The translations under genes and the position numbers were made by a program. Positions 37,189 to 49,252 of a stretch of 64,000 nt of DNA are shown in pieces. The stretch is taken from contig NC_065877.1 in NCBI RefSeq assembly GCF_933775445.1, positions 25,792,001 to 25,856,000 of the forward strand, in the 5' to 3' direction. This stretch comes from Argentina anserina (lineage: Eukaryota > Streptophyta > Magnoliopsida > Rosales > Rosaceae). The notes beneath the pieces were generated by a model that had not been told where the DNA came from, searched no databases, and saw only the letters and a program-made list of their open reading frames with translations. The number at the start of each line of letters is the position of its first letter. The first letter of the stretch is position 1.

Positions 37189-37191
37189 TTA

Positions 37192-38757
37192 GCTCCCTCC
37201 ACTATAGTAATTAACGGAAAATGTGGTCACCTATGGTTTTCGGCCAATTGGGGGAATATGAGATCACACCTAAATAAACCACCCAATTCGATTCGATCAT
37301 TAGATGTGATTAGGTATTGCATTAAGCAGAAACTATTGCATTCGGTCTTATTTGTCTAACGCATGTAGCCCAATAATAAATAACTAAATAAGTGGTTTAT
37401 TTGGAATATTAGAAGGTGGACATGGATCATCAACAAAGCCATCTATATGCCTAATTGGTCTTATTCTAAATAAGTTATATTCATATTGGTTTGTGCATGT
37501 TTCCAAGGCCCTGATTAGGTCCGTCTTCGTGTTTGACACCCACTAGATCAAGTGTAGAGAGTTGTGCTCAGTTTATGGTTTTTCCCTTCTGGTATGATAT
37601 GCAAGTTACTTTCGATTTAATTAGGATTGTGTTTCCCTTCACTGTAGAACAAATTAACCATAATTTTGGACCAACTGGATCCTAATTTCATTCCATGCTG
37701 CGATACTGCAGAAAACAAATTAACTGAGCATGAATTTTGACGACTTTAGGTGGTCGGAATTTTCGTCGGAAATTACTATTTTTCTCTCTCCCCTCTCTCT
37801 AATATATATATATATATACCATTTCAAGCTTCATATGTTCCATGCACATAGGAGCACATGGAAGCACGTGCGCCTATTAAGCTCAGTAAACATATATGAT
37901 CGATGGTATCTTTCATCAACTTCAAGATAAATGAGAAAATGCATCACCGGGCAGCCGGTGCAGGTAAATTAAACTATTGTTTAACTAAAGATTTCACATC
38001 TTGTATATATGCGGTTTGGTTGTTTTGCTACTACGTACTGTTTCGTTCCCAATTTGTCAAAATCGAGCGATCTAATCATAAAAACTTAATTAGAGATGCG
38101 AATCATACCATACAGTACGAATTGTGAAATTAGTCGGATGTTAGTGACCATGCATGCTATATTATCGTTGCATCATACATATTGGTAGCATTTTGTTGCA
38201 TTTAAAAAGTGTTAATGGATGTTTTTCTTGAAGGGAGAGTGTTAATGGATGTTAATGTATAGCTTGATCTCGACTCCTGTATCTGATGACTTCATGGTTG
38301 TAACTAATAATGGTGCAAGGCTACTTTATTTAGTCAAGAACAAAAATTTGAACCCAATGCCATTCGGCATTCGCTTTTAGCTAGGGAGTTAACCACCAAA
38401 GCACCAAATGATCTCATGAAGGAAATGCAGGTCGATCGCCTTCTCGGTCTGGGGCCAACTACGTACGGAAAAGATATATACAATGTCACACCTCTGAAAC
38501 AACGAACAAGCCACCCATCAATTTGTGGGAGTAATCAGATTTTTTTATATTTAATGAAAGATCGATACTATTGCTTGGTTGGCAGGCTCGAGTAATATAT
38601 ACATGATCGAGGCCCCCGATCAGGTGGAGACAAAGTTAGGACTACATTGTGCATGCTCAGCTGGTAGTCTGGTACGTACACAATGCCCTCAGGCCGCAGC
38701 TTATGTGAAATTTGGTTCATTACAAAAGAGACATTAATCAAGAAATAAACAAACCCA
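37192..38757. other. AT-rich intergenic DNA
   Basis: No gene is recognised. It includes a short (TA)n run near 37801-37819. Confidence 0.5.
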
Positions 38758-38766
38758 TTAATTATG

Positions 38767-41700
38767 GGATCCGGATCCTCTCCTGACTTATTCCCAAGCT
38801 AAGTTATCTAAGTTTTTTCTAAGATGATGACATGTGTCCACATGAGATTGATGACATTAAATGATTGTAGGTTTTCTATAACCTTCAAAATTGAAATCGA
38901 CTATTGGCGCGGAGTTATTTTTGTTTTCCCGAAGTTTCTCTTTTTATGGTGTTGGGCGCTCTTGATGAAGTAAACACATAAAACACAACCTCATTCAATT
39001 AAACCACAATCCCATCTTGCTTCCAGGAAATTCTTGCTTCCAGTAGTAAATTTGACATCAAATCTATGGTTCCACAAATCCAAACACAGTAGTTAAATTG
39101 TTTGAAGGAGGAAGGTTGATCGAATCTTCAATCTCACTTTCCTATAAGATTTTGTTGCCCATTGCAACAGGTAAGTATACTACCTATTAATTTGGATTTA
39201 TTCTCAAAATTTTGATTTCACATATAGACTCGTGCTTGAGAGTTTGAGACTTATGTATTTGCTTCATTCATGATTCCATCTATTCTTGTAGAATAGTATA
39301 TGTTGTCTAATATATTGATATGGGGCGATCAATTTGTTGCATTAAATGAACTCACTTCAAGGGTACTTGTTTGCTGTAAGAAAGGCATTCGTGGCAAAGA
39401 TAAGAGGGATTTCATGTCTAAAAAACTAGAGCAGAGACAAGAACATATTGTAAGGCAGAACTTCGTATTAAATTGAACAGGAATATTAATAAGTTCTATC
39501 TTACCAATTTTGTTGAAGAGCACAATCATCCTCTTGTAGCAGAAGAATGTTCTCACATGCTACCTTCACAGCGAAATATATAAGAGTCTCAAAGCATTGA
39601 AATAGACTCGGTACATGATTTCGGTGTTGATGTCACATCCCTGTATGAGTTGATGGGTAAGCAGACAGGTGGAAGAGCTGTTCTTGGTTATACTAAGATA
39701 TATTTAAAAAATTACTTGAGAACAAGGAGGCATAGAAGTTGGATATATTAATAAATATTTCGAAGATCAGGCATTAGAAAATCCTTCATTCTACCATGCT
39801 ATGCAATTCGACAATGAGGAGTATCTAACAAACATATTTTGGGTAGACGCTAAAATGATCCTTGATTATGGTCAATTTGGGGTTGTTATTAGTTTTGATA
39901 CAACATACAAGATTACTTAATGTAATCGACCTCTCGCTATCTTTGTTGGATTCAATCATCACCGCGAGACTATTATATTTGGTGCAGCTCTTATATATGA
40001 TGAAACAACTGAGTCATTTATATGGTTGTTTGAGAATTTTTTGAAGGCAATGTCGAGAAAGGCTCCAAAAACAACATTCACATATCAATGTGCTGCAATG
40101 GCCAATGCTCTTCCATAAGTTATGCCTCATACCTATCATAAGCTATGCAAATGACATATGATGCAAAATGCTATAAAACATGGAGTGAGTTTTTTGAAAG
40201 ACAAGGGTGGAATCACTAGTATTTTGTCAAGGTTCATGGAGAATATTGAAGATGAAGATGAATTTATATCAGCTTGGGATGCAATGATGGATGAATATGG
40301 TGCACGTGATAATACTTGGTTGAGTGACATATATGATCTAAGAGAAAAATGGGTCTTTCCCTATGTGAAGCGGGTATGATATGTTGGAATATGAAGCACT
40401 CAATTGAGTGAAAGTTTCAACGCTGCATTGAAAAGATATTTAGAATCTGACCATAATATGTCAGAATTTTTTACAAACTTTGAGAGGATGGTTGCTGACA
40501 AAAGGTAAAAGGAGTCCATATCAGAATTTCAATTGTGCTTCAGGTTGTTTATTCTGAAAAATGAATGTCAAAATGCTAGCTGAAGCTAGGAAAGTCTACA
40601 CTACACTTATATTTGAAGAGTTTCAATGTGAGTTTGAATCATCCTTAGAAGCTTCTATCATAAGTTGTGTTGACACTAATTGTGTAAGGACATATATAGT
40701 GATCATAGATAGTTACTGTAGGGAACACCAAGTGAAGAGAGACAATGATGATGTATTATCTTGTAGTTGCAAATTGTTTGAGATGAAAGGGGTTGTATGT
40801 AGACACATTATCAAGGTCCTTTGAGAAGTTATGCAAATTAAAAAAATTCATACGCATTATATCATGAAAAGATAGACCAAATAAGCTAGAGCTGAAAGTG
40901 TTCGAGACGTGAATGGGCGGGAAATTCAACCAGACCCTAAGTTGCAACAAGCCTCTACAACCAGGTCTTTATGCTCCACCTACACTAGGATATCAAGCAG
41001 GGCTTCTGAAAATGAAAAAACATACATATTAGCCATCACTAATGCTAAGAAGGTAGCAAAAGAAATTGAAGACTTGCTAAGGTCTGAAATGGATGCTAAT
41101 GCAAATGGTCATGTGGTGAATCCAACTCAATCAACTCATACTACACAAGTACTCAATGCAAATGGTAATGTGGTGAATGCAACTCAATCAACTCCTACTG
41201 CACAAGTACTCAATTCATATGGTAATGTGGTGAATGTAAATGGGTTAAAGAAGATGGAAACTTCTAAAGGAAGCAAAAGGTGAATAAAGAGTCAACTAGA
41301 AATAAGCATGAACAAAAATAAAAGGCAAAGCCAATCTAGAAAAAAAGTCATTGAGGTAAAAACTGCTTTCTTGATTTTAAATATTACTTATTAGTTTGAT
41401 TAATTTTATTTCTGTCAACTATGAGTTTTTATTTCTTTTACATTCTCTTTATCATTTAGGTTACTCTTGATTCGATGGATAATTTATACAAGGTGACTCT
41501 TGATCCATTGAGTAATGTGGAGAACGATGCATTTGATGTAACAAGAGATGCAGAAAGTCTTACTCTTGATCCAATCTTTACAAGTAATGCAGATCAATTT
41601 TTGGAAAATGATTTCTCTGCCTCTTCACTTCAGTTTCTTGCTTGTAATCAGGTACATCAATATTAAGTTTGCATTAATAGTTGTGGTATTACAATTCAAT

Positions 41701-42488
41701 ATAACTAATCATCATGCATTTCACTATACATTATATGTACTAGGAATTTGATTTAAACAACGATCCCGAGTGATTTCATATTGTCATGGCCCCCCGATAT
41801 TAAAAGGTAATCTAGTTCTAATTTCATATATATGGTTGTTTCATTAATCTATATAATATAAGGGCAATAATACAATGACTTCTTTAGTTTTTTACAGCTG
41901 GTTGTGCAAGCTTCTATTTTTGCTTTTGTAAGAGGAAAAGTGAGCAGAGAAATGGTGAAATGACCTCTTTAGTTTTATGTAAGGCAATTGTGCATACCTT
42001 TTTTTTTGTTTATATAAGAAATGGATTGGCCAACCGAAAATTATAGCTTGCACTTGCTATTGGAAATTGGAAAGTTATTGGTGATACATTTGAACTCTTG
42101 TTTCAATCAATGGAACACTCCAAATTGGTTATTAGGTTGTCATTACAACTTCAATTTTTGTTTGTTTAAAAGAACAAATTATTTACTTTATTCTTATGGG
42201 GTGATTAATTAAAGAAAGATGTTTTTTACCCCCAAAATCAAGCTCTAGATTTTTAGTGTTTGCCTTATGGTGTATTTACCTTATAAGGCCCCAAAAACAT
42301 ATAGCTTTTTGCCTATAAGGTTGTATGTTTGCAATTGCAGACTCACCAAAGTGATCAAACACTTCATAAGCTATAAGTTACCATCAGATATATTATAGGC
42401 CATCAGATCTCATGTGGACACATGTCATCATCTTAGAAAAAGCTTAGATAACTTAGCTTGAGAATAAGTTAGGAGAGGATCTGAATCC
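38767..42488 (+). mobile_element. Mutator-like element (MULE) with FAR1-type transposase, degenerate (3.7 kb)
   Basis: Terminal inverted repeats of 82 bp (38767-38848 and 42407-42488) match at about 77 of 82 positions, beginning GGATCCGGATCCTCTCC and GGATTCAGATCCTCTCC. The 9-bp duplication TTAATTATG is identical on both sides (38758-38766 and 42489-42497). Long TIRs with a 9-bp TSD define Mutator-like elements. A broken FAR1-type transposase lies inside on the plus strand. Confidence 0.94.
39340..41666 (+). pseudogene. FAR1/FRS-type MULE transposase remnant
   Basis: Pieces of one protein are scattered over three frames with many stops. They are a FAR1 DNA-binding region (39350-39580: KDKRDFMSK, a Cys/Arg stretch, and the NFVEEHNHPLV-like WRKY-related end); GKQTGGRAVLGYTK (39656-39700); the MULE transposase core (39760-40370), with NIFWVDAKM.LDYGQFGVVISFDTTY containing the first catalytic Asp, GFNHHRETIIFG and MQNAIKHGVSF; LSESFNAALKRYL (40400-40440); and the SWIM zinc finger CSCKLFEMKGVVCRH (40762-40806), whose Cys/His ligands are intact. 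An Asn-rich tail with short repeats (NANGNVVN..QST) follows (40909-41283), and a possible last exon lies at 41475-41654. The stop count rules out a functional protein. Confidence 0.9.
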
Positions 42489-42693
42489 TTAATTATGCCC
42501 ATCTGGGAAGTCATAGCTGATTATATTATGGTTTATTAGGCTATTTCTAACCCAAAAAGTTAAAATAGCCCCAGAGCTAAAATTTTAGCCCTGTAAAATT
42601 AAAATATTTATCAATGTGACATCAATCGTCTCCAACTCATAGAGCTAAATTTTTAGCCATAAATTATATTTTAAAATTTGATGTTTTTATTAG

Positions 42694-43788
42694 GACAAAA
42701 TACTTGTTACTCCTTAAACTGTATCCCCAAAAAGCAGTTTTGTCGTCTACCTTTTAAATTAAACTGTTAGTTCCTAATATCTTATTTTTCAACAATATGG
42801 CCCATTTAATCACAAAATGGTCAATTAAATTAATACCATAACTAAAAAACCCCAGTTAAAATTAATTTTGTTTCTCCTTTGTTTTTTCTCCCCTTCTTTT
42901 TATTTCTCTCTATTTTTCTCATTCCAAGAGTCGTCATATATGAACATGCATCTACAATTATACCACTAGATCCACCACGCATTCGCCACTCTAAATGAAA
43001 CTCAATTTTTAATATATTTTAACTCTCCAGAAAAACCATACATTTACGACATTAAAGATGAACAGGGAAACAAGAGATATATATTGGGAGAGTGAGAGGT
43101 GAGAGAATGTAAAATAAAACTTAGAAAGGAAGACAAAGAGGTAGCTACGTATTTCTTAAGACTCGTTGCTCATTTGTGAGTGTGTGTGAGAGAGATGGAA
43201 GGAGAGAAAAAAAAATAGAAAGAAAAAAGATTAAATACTTGTGACACCATATACTTTAGGTGTAAAAACAGTTTTGTCCTTCTATTTTTAAATTTAATCT
43301 GTATATCCTTTAACTCTTATTTTTTAACAGTTTTGTCCATTCCGTTAGTTGACCGTTAAAAAATGCCGTTAAGCCATTAAAATGTCTAGAATACCCCAAT
43401 TCAAATAAGATTTTTTTTCTTATACCCCCAAACCATACAAAACTGTTAAAAATTAAGAGTTAAAGGATATACAGATTTAATTTGAAAGTAGAAGGACAAA
43501 ACTGTTAAAAAATAAGAGTTAAAAAATATACAGATTTAATTTGAAAGTAGAAGGATAAAACTGTTTTTACATCTAAAGTATAGGGTATCACAAGTATTTA
43601 ATCTAAAGAAAAACTTGATTTTAAATCAAGGTATTTTAGTCATTTTAATGTACTTAGATTTGTCACTTTAGCGAAATTGACCTTATTGTTGAGAATTGGG
43701 AGATTAAAGACTAATCAGTTTAATTTGAAATGTGGAGGACAAAACTGTTTTTAGGGATAAAGTTTAAGGAGTAACAAGTATTTTGTCT
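42694..43788. mobile_element. Non-autonomous Mutator-like element, outer copy (1.1 kb with its insert)
   Basis: Ends GGACAAAATACTTGTTACTCC on the left and AGACAAAATACTTGTTACTCC on the minus strand from the right, with inverted similarity extending about 75 bases. The flanks are TTTTTATTA (42685-42693) and TTGTTATTA (43789-43797), a 9-bp TSD with one change. No coding sequence is present. Confidence 0.8.
43228..43604. mobile_element. Non-autonomous Mutator-like element, inner copy (377 bp)
   Basis: Both ends read AGATTAAATACTTGTGA inward, with inverted similarity of about 115 bases. The 9-bp TSD AAAGAAAAA is identical at 43219-43227 and 43605-43613. The right arm contains a tandem duplication of about 62 bases (GAGTTAAA.GATATACAGATTTAATTTGAAAGTAGAAGGA). 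Its TIR is related to that of the element it sits in (ATACTTGT..C, then AAAAACAGTTTTGTC). The perfect TSD makes it younger than its host. Confidence 0.88.
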
Positions 43789-44546
43789 TTGTTATTATAT
43801 GTTTAAGTATTATATTTTTGTATTATATTTTTATTTCAAGTAAGTTGTTTTCATAATTAAAAATTACTTCCGATATTTAATTAAAATTATTATTGGCTCC
43901 GACTCCTCTCATTCAATTATATTTTACGTAATAGTATATTTAACAAAATAAAATAAATGAAGTGATAACATTGCGAATTCATCTACCTCTATGTCGAATA
44001 ACTTAAAAGTAAGAATGATCAATCAATGAGAGAAGGGTAGTGAGGTTATGATGTGGATTTCCATTTTCTACATCACTTTTCAATCGAATTTTCTCATTCC
44101 CACCGTCTAGTATCTAAATAATATTGTGTAGATCATCTCTGGGATTCTCTGCAAAATTTCAGCCAATTTGGTAATCGTACCAAAACCATTGTCAAATTGG
44201 ATGAAACTTTGTAGAGATGATCTTGAATAACATGCCTAAATATTGAATCACTTATGGTGAAATAATTTGACCGAAAAGTGTGTCAAAATTGAAACTTTAT
44301 TATGTAATTTCAGAGTAAAGCTTCACTCTAGAAAGAGACTGATAAATAAATAACTATATATATATATATATATATATTTCTTTATCCATTTAAGTAGAGA
44401 CCATTCCTAATTTTAATCCTCAAAATTAAAATTAAAATGTATTGTATCAACCATTTAAAATTAAAATTAGTTATATCAATCATATAAGTTAAAAATGAAT
44501 TGTATTAATCATCATAATTAAATTTAATTATACTAATAACAATTAT

Positions 44547-45480
44547 TTTTTTATGATGATGAATGCATTCATTCATATCATAAACAAAAGTCAAGGAAGA
44601 CATCTACATGCTACCCGCTAGTCCGCTACCACCTTTTTAAGATAGACAATAATTTATGGCAAAAGTCAAATGACACATACCTCGCACACATATCTAAGCA
44701 ATAAGCCCAATGCACAAGGAAACTTCATGATCAACATGTGAATACAATAACCAAACTAAGCAAAACAAGATAGAGTCAGGGCGAGCCTAACGTACTAGTT
44801 TGACATGCTCGACATACATGACCTAATTTAAAACATTAAATAAATAAACAAATTAGTTTGAGCCCACAAAAGGAGCCCAACCCTCATTACCAAAATCAAA
44901 CTGTCAGGTCCACCATTAAAGAAGAGCAAAAGGTCTCAAAAGATAGATATGGCCCAAAAGCATCTATGCACCACCACCACCACCACCACATCCTTCCCCT
45001 TATTTCGGCCACTGCGCCGCCATTGCCGAGCTCAACTCTTATCACCATCGGGAAATCGTCGTCGATAGAGAACCAACGTGTCCCACCAACCGTCATCCCG
45101 CCTACCAATCTCAAGCACCCTGCTCCATGACAACAAGGACTGTCATGGATCAGACACCCCCAGATTTGGTTCCCCGAGTCATCACCGTTCTCCCTTGTGA
45201 CAAGATTTAAAATCACCATCGCCGCACGAAGGCCAAGCCACCACCACAGCTGTGCACTCCCACCCTATGTAGGTACTGCTCCTAGCTGACATCTACTCTC
45301 AACCCCACTCAGTGTCAATCTCTGATTAGCAGACCAAGGCACAAGAAACTACATCTTGTCCGACCGCACAGGCTGCACGCAAGCGAGGCCAAAGGCCAGC
45401 ACCCACGCCGTTGTGTAGTCGGATGAGGAACAAGGAAGACAGTGACAAACATAAACTCCAAAAACCCTAATTTAATCAAC
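44547..45480 (-). mobile_element. Candidate retroposon on the minus strand, unclassified
   Basis: Read on the minus strand, a moderately GC-rich block (CpG-richer than both sides) ends in TTGTTTATGATATGAATGAA..CATCATCATAAAAAAA, a poly-A-like tail at 44547-44553. On both sides lie AT-rich repeats built on TATTAATCATC and AAAATTAAAATTAAA, as if the block had split one repeat region. Short ORFs inside, including a His-rich one, resemble nothing known. No TSD was found. Confidence 0.35.
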
Positions 45481-45826
45481 GATCCAAAGACAACAAAAAT
45501 TAAAATTAAATGTTATAATCAACAAAAAAAAACTTTAATGGTATTAATCATCAAAATTAAAGTTATATTAATCATAAAATTTTAAATATTAATTGTATTA
45601 ATAAAAATTATTATAATTAAAATTTAATGTAGTTGACAAAATGTGAGGACCTATTGAATAAATAAATGATATTTGCTCTCCACTCAAAGAGCTAAAAGGC
45701 AAATAGCCCTTAACAATGTATTTTAGCTCTCTTATTATGGCTTTTTAACCCTTAACTAGATGGATTTGAGATGGTTATGGCTAAAATTTAACCTTTTAGC
45801 TCTTAACAAGGATGAATTGGGCCTTA

Positions 45827-46930
45827 ATTAGTTATACACTTATGCATTTGGTTTATGCAGGTATGAAGGCCTTAATTTGGTCTGCTTAGTAGGGCCTTGA
45901 GGGCCACCAGGCTTATCCTATCGTTGCTCTATACCTATTATGTTCTCTTTCTGAAATTTTTGCACGTAATTAGTACTTGGTGTCATGGGATTCTATTTTC
46001 CCTTGATGATTAGGTAAACAAGTTTGAGCTTCATAATTTGGGTTGATGATTCATATTCGTACAAGATCGACTTTACATCCATCAAGAAGAATAATTGCCT
46101 TCGTACCTATATTTTATTAATTAACTATTTCTTGCTAGGAAAGTATGCATCGTCTCTATTATATATCAACACTCCACTAATTGGCACTACAAGTTAAAGC
46201 TTCATTTCGGGCACAGACCGTCTACAAGCATAAAATTCCACAGGGAAGCAGGTCTATCTGCTGCATGCATGTCCAACTCGGAAGCATAATTACTGTTGTA
46301 ATTTTTTAATCAACACCAATCAAGATCGACCATATGGTAATTTCAGTTCTAAATTTTTGTTTATAATTTGGAAACATCATATCATATGACACAGTGCGTC
46401 CTTTTCAATCTCAAACATAATGCACCAAATTCATGCAAGGTAGGAAGTGCTAGCTTTATGTCTTCAAATCAGGTATAGGTATCTTATCTTCCACATTCTT
46501 CAGGACTACGCCATGTTAATGCTTCCCTTTTCTTATGCAAGCTAGCTAGCTAGTTTCATTCTAATAATTTAGTTGAGGAATAGGAACTATTCGATCCTGT
46601 TAAACGTACCACGTATGCTTTCATATCATCTCGGCCATCTGTACGTGTCATTCAGAATATACCAAGCAGTTAGCAGTTGTTAATGTAAATTGCACAAGGT
46701 AGTAGAATTAATCATTTTGTGTTGGTACGTATTACTTGTATATCAGCACGTAGCCTAGCTAGCTCTCGGGCTTTCACCTTCTTCCATTGCGAAATCGCTC
46801 TTCCCATCCTCTTGTCTTTACTTGAATTATGCTCAGCGGTCAGCAATCATGTTAGACGTTTTATGACTTTCAGCTTCTTTCCAAATCTCTACCGTATTAA
46901 ATTCAGACTCGATCCAAAATCTTCAATGCA
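45827..46930. other. AT-rich intergenic DNA
   Basis: No gene or element is recognised between the MITE nest and the LINE insertion. Confidence 0.5.
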
Positions 46931-46945
46931 ACTCCAAAATCTGGT

Positions 46946-47460
46946 GATCGTATTTATTGGAATAGTCCCCAGCTTTGACAATGAAACTGAATTTTGATGG
47001 CTCAGTTAACTCTTCCTCTGCAGCTGCTGGTTTTATTATTCGTAATTCTAATGGTGGTGCAATTCTTGCTTCCTCTAAACACCTTGGTGTTTCAGATGTT
47101 CTAAGTGCTGAAACTTCTGCTCTCCGAGCTGGTCTTTCTGCAGCTTTGCACCATGGCCTTTTCAAAATCCAAGCTGAAGGAGACTCTAAGTCCCTAATTG
47201 ACTGTATTAACAAATCTGCCCCTGTTCATTGGCGAATCCAAGCTTTGGTCAAAGACATCCATATCATGACAGGTTTCTTCCAAGAAATTCAGTTTAATCG
47301 TGTTCGACCTGAAGTCAACTTTGCAGCTGATGTTGTTGCTCACTCGGGGCATTGTTCTTCCACTACTCTTTGGAACCACTCATTCCCTCCTATTCTCCCG
47401 TGCTATTGATTTTGATAATTCCCGTGTTCATTTTAGCTTACTTTCTCATCGAAAAAAAAA
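46946..47460 (+). mobile_element. 5'-truncated LINE (RNase H end, poly-A tail)
   Basis: A 515-bp insert is flanked by a perfect 15-bp direct repeat, ACTCCAAAATCTGGT (46931-46945 and 47461-47475), and ends in a run of A after CATCG (about 47452-47460). A long TSD, 5' truncation and a poly-A end are the signature of target-primed reverse transcription. Its coding content is the last domain of a plant L1-type LINE. Confidence 0.93.
46975..47409 (+). pseudogene. LINE-derived RNase H domain fragment (144 codons open)
   Basis: The frame reads KLNFDGSVNSSSAAAGFIIRN, GGAILASSKHLG, AETSALRAGL and AEGDSKSLIDCIN, then VNFAADVVAHSGH and a stop at 47407-47409. This is the RVT_3-type RNase H fold found at the end of plant LINE polyproteins. 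The acidic residues of FDGS, AETSA and EGDS, and the late D of AADVVA, correspond to the active-site DEDD positions. The frame has no ATG at its 5' edge (it opens at a TTG, with an internal ATG at 46981) and the upstream reverse transcriptase is missing. It is a fragment, although uninterrupted. Confidence 0.85.
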
Positions 47461-47475
47461 ACTCCAAAATCTGGT

Positions 47476-48723
47476 ATCTGGGCTTTCAGGCATTCTAATA
47501 ACTTTTGATTATATATCTGAAGACTGATCAATTTTACAGTTGTTTAACATGTCCATTACCAAGCTATATGTAGCTACATGCCTACACCCTTTAATTATAT
47601 AACTTGAAGCTAAACCCTGCCTAGTTACCAGGGGCTTCCATTACACAAAATTAATGTTGCTAATTTAGGTTGAGTTTGATCTAGATTATAGACTTAAATT
47701 CTCAAATAATATGACAAATGTGTTTAGGTGAATCAATTTATTTTCTAAATTCACAAACTCTAATACAACTTTTAGGTAGATTATGAAAACTGCAAAATTG
47801 AGCTTTTAGAAATTACTGCTGATTAAATCTGCAATTCAATCACACCTCAAGGCCAAATTGGGCCTTAGTGATTTGACTTCATTAGGAAGCTCATTATGGG
47901 TATGTCGTACAAACTAGTTTCCTCTCGTTACAACCTGCAGATGGAACACTATAGAATTTGGTATTTCATGCGGTATAGTTCTATATTCGTTGAGCTTTCT
48001 TATCCTAGAAACACTAACAATAAAGTGAAAAGAATGGTTCGAGAGTGGCAAGAATTTGAACAAAACTTGTACAAACCCGACTTTATGCCTTCTTTTGAGT
48101 TCTTCTCAATTTTCCCCGCCACAAAACCTAGCTACGCTAGCCAGCAGGTTTTCCCTTTCTTCAGTATAAAGTGCACTGGTTGGGAACCCAATTCCGATCC
48201 CGTGTCCCTCTCTGTTTACTGTTTAGATTAGGAATTTTGTAGAAATTGAAGTACCAAGTAGCTAGCAGAGATCAGGAGTACTTACTTAATCTGATCGTTG
48301 TTTCATATGGCAAGAAAAAGATGAAGAATTTCTGGATGGAACATTTTATTCTCATGGCATGGGCAACTGCTCCAAGCTTATCGATGGATCGTTGTAGGCT
48401 TGTAGGAGTGCGTAAGTAACTGCAATATGGCACGCAGATCTTCGGCCATAATATATTTTCTAAATAGTTCTCTCCACGAATAAACTATATCAGATTCTCT
48501 TTGTCGCAGGTGGAACACCTACACATTGCAAGTCATTTAACAAGATGTTGATTATAAATACGAATATTATTCCACTATGTGACGGAATGCAGTGAAGAAG
48601 TGACTCTTTTTCTAGAGGTTTGCAGAGTAAGAATCAAGCAAGGTTTCGTCCGGGAATATATATGAGCAACAAACATCTCGCTGAGTTTGTTCTTGATGCA
48701 AGCAAATTTTGAGTTATCTACAT
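47476..48723. other. Intergenic DNA with one unrecognised 111-codon ORF
   Basis: An ATG-initiated frame at 47896-48231 (+) begins MGMSYKLVSSRYNLQMEHYR and ends at TAG. I recognise no family, and its composition and lack of introns or promoter cues give no strong support. It may be chance or a decayed gene piece. Nothing else is seen. Confidence 0.3.
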
Positions 48724-48731
48724 GGTTAGAT

Positions 48732-49244
48732 CAGGGACGGATCCATGATTTAAGAATAGGGTGTGCTAAGTTTGGGCGAAGTCCAAAATTTTTTTAAGGA
48801 CTTCGTAGCAGAGCAATGATAATTTCAATATGGAAATGATAGTTTACACATTTTAGAAAAAGATAGAAGACTGAGATTCAAGTGAAATGAATTATCATAT
48901 GTACTTTGTGTTGATAGAGAAACCTAGAAAAAACATAACAAATAAACTCAAAAAACTAATATAAGAAATAGATATGAATCAATCGATATATACTTGAGAT
49001 TACTTAATCAATAGGATTAAGGATGAATATTTTCCCAATAGAGTGATTAGAGTTTTAGAGACAAAGAACTGTAGAAGACTGAGAGGAGAGAGAGTGGAGT
49101 CGTGGAGCGGTGGATGAGAGAAAGAGTCTCGACTTTCAGTCTATTTTTTCTTCTTATGCTCTAACATGTAGTAAAATTTGGGTTTCATTTGAAAAATTGG
49201 GGTGGGATGAAGCAAATCCCAGCCCACCTCTGCATCTGTGCCTG
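48732..49244. mobile_element. Small non-autonomous hAT element (513 bp)
   Basis: The left end is CAGGGACGGATCCA and the right end, on the minus strand, CAGGCACAGATGCA. Flanks are GGTTAGAT (48724-48731) and GGTTAGAC (49245-49252), an 8-bp TSD with one difference. The interior is non-coding. Its ends resemble, but do not equal, those of the hAT element at 5280-8866. Confidence 0.8.
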
Positions 49245-49252
49245 GGTTAGAC

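Larger units (their letters stand above)
42539..45823. mobile_element. Candidate MITE-type element with other elements nested in it
   Basis: The arms are similar in inverted orientation: the left has AAAAGTTAAAATAGCC and GAGCTAAAATTTTAGCC, and the right on the minus strand has GAGCTAAAAGGTTAAATTTTAGCC and GGGTTAAAAAGCC. The termini are GGC and GCC, flanked by TTA at 42536-42538 and 45824-45826. The match is loose, so boundaries are tentative. If correct, it is a non-autonomous Harbinger-like element that received the inserts described below. Confidence 0.4.

Noticed and set aside
44858..45219. His-rich and Trp-rich ORFs on opposite strands
   Set aside because: They arise from a (CCA)n run read in both directions within a repeat-like block. 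No family was recognised.
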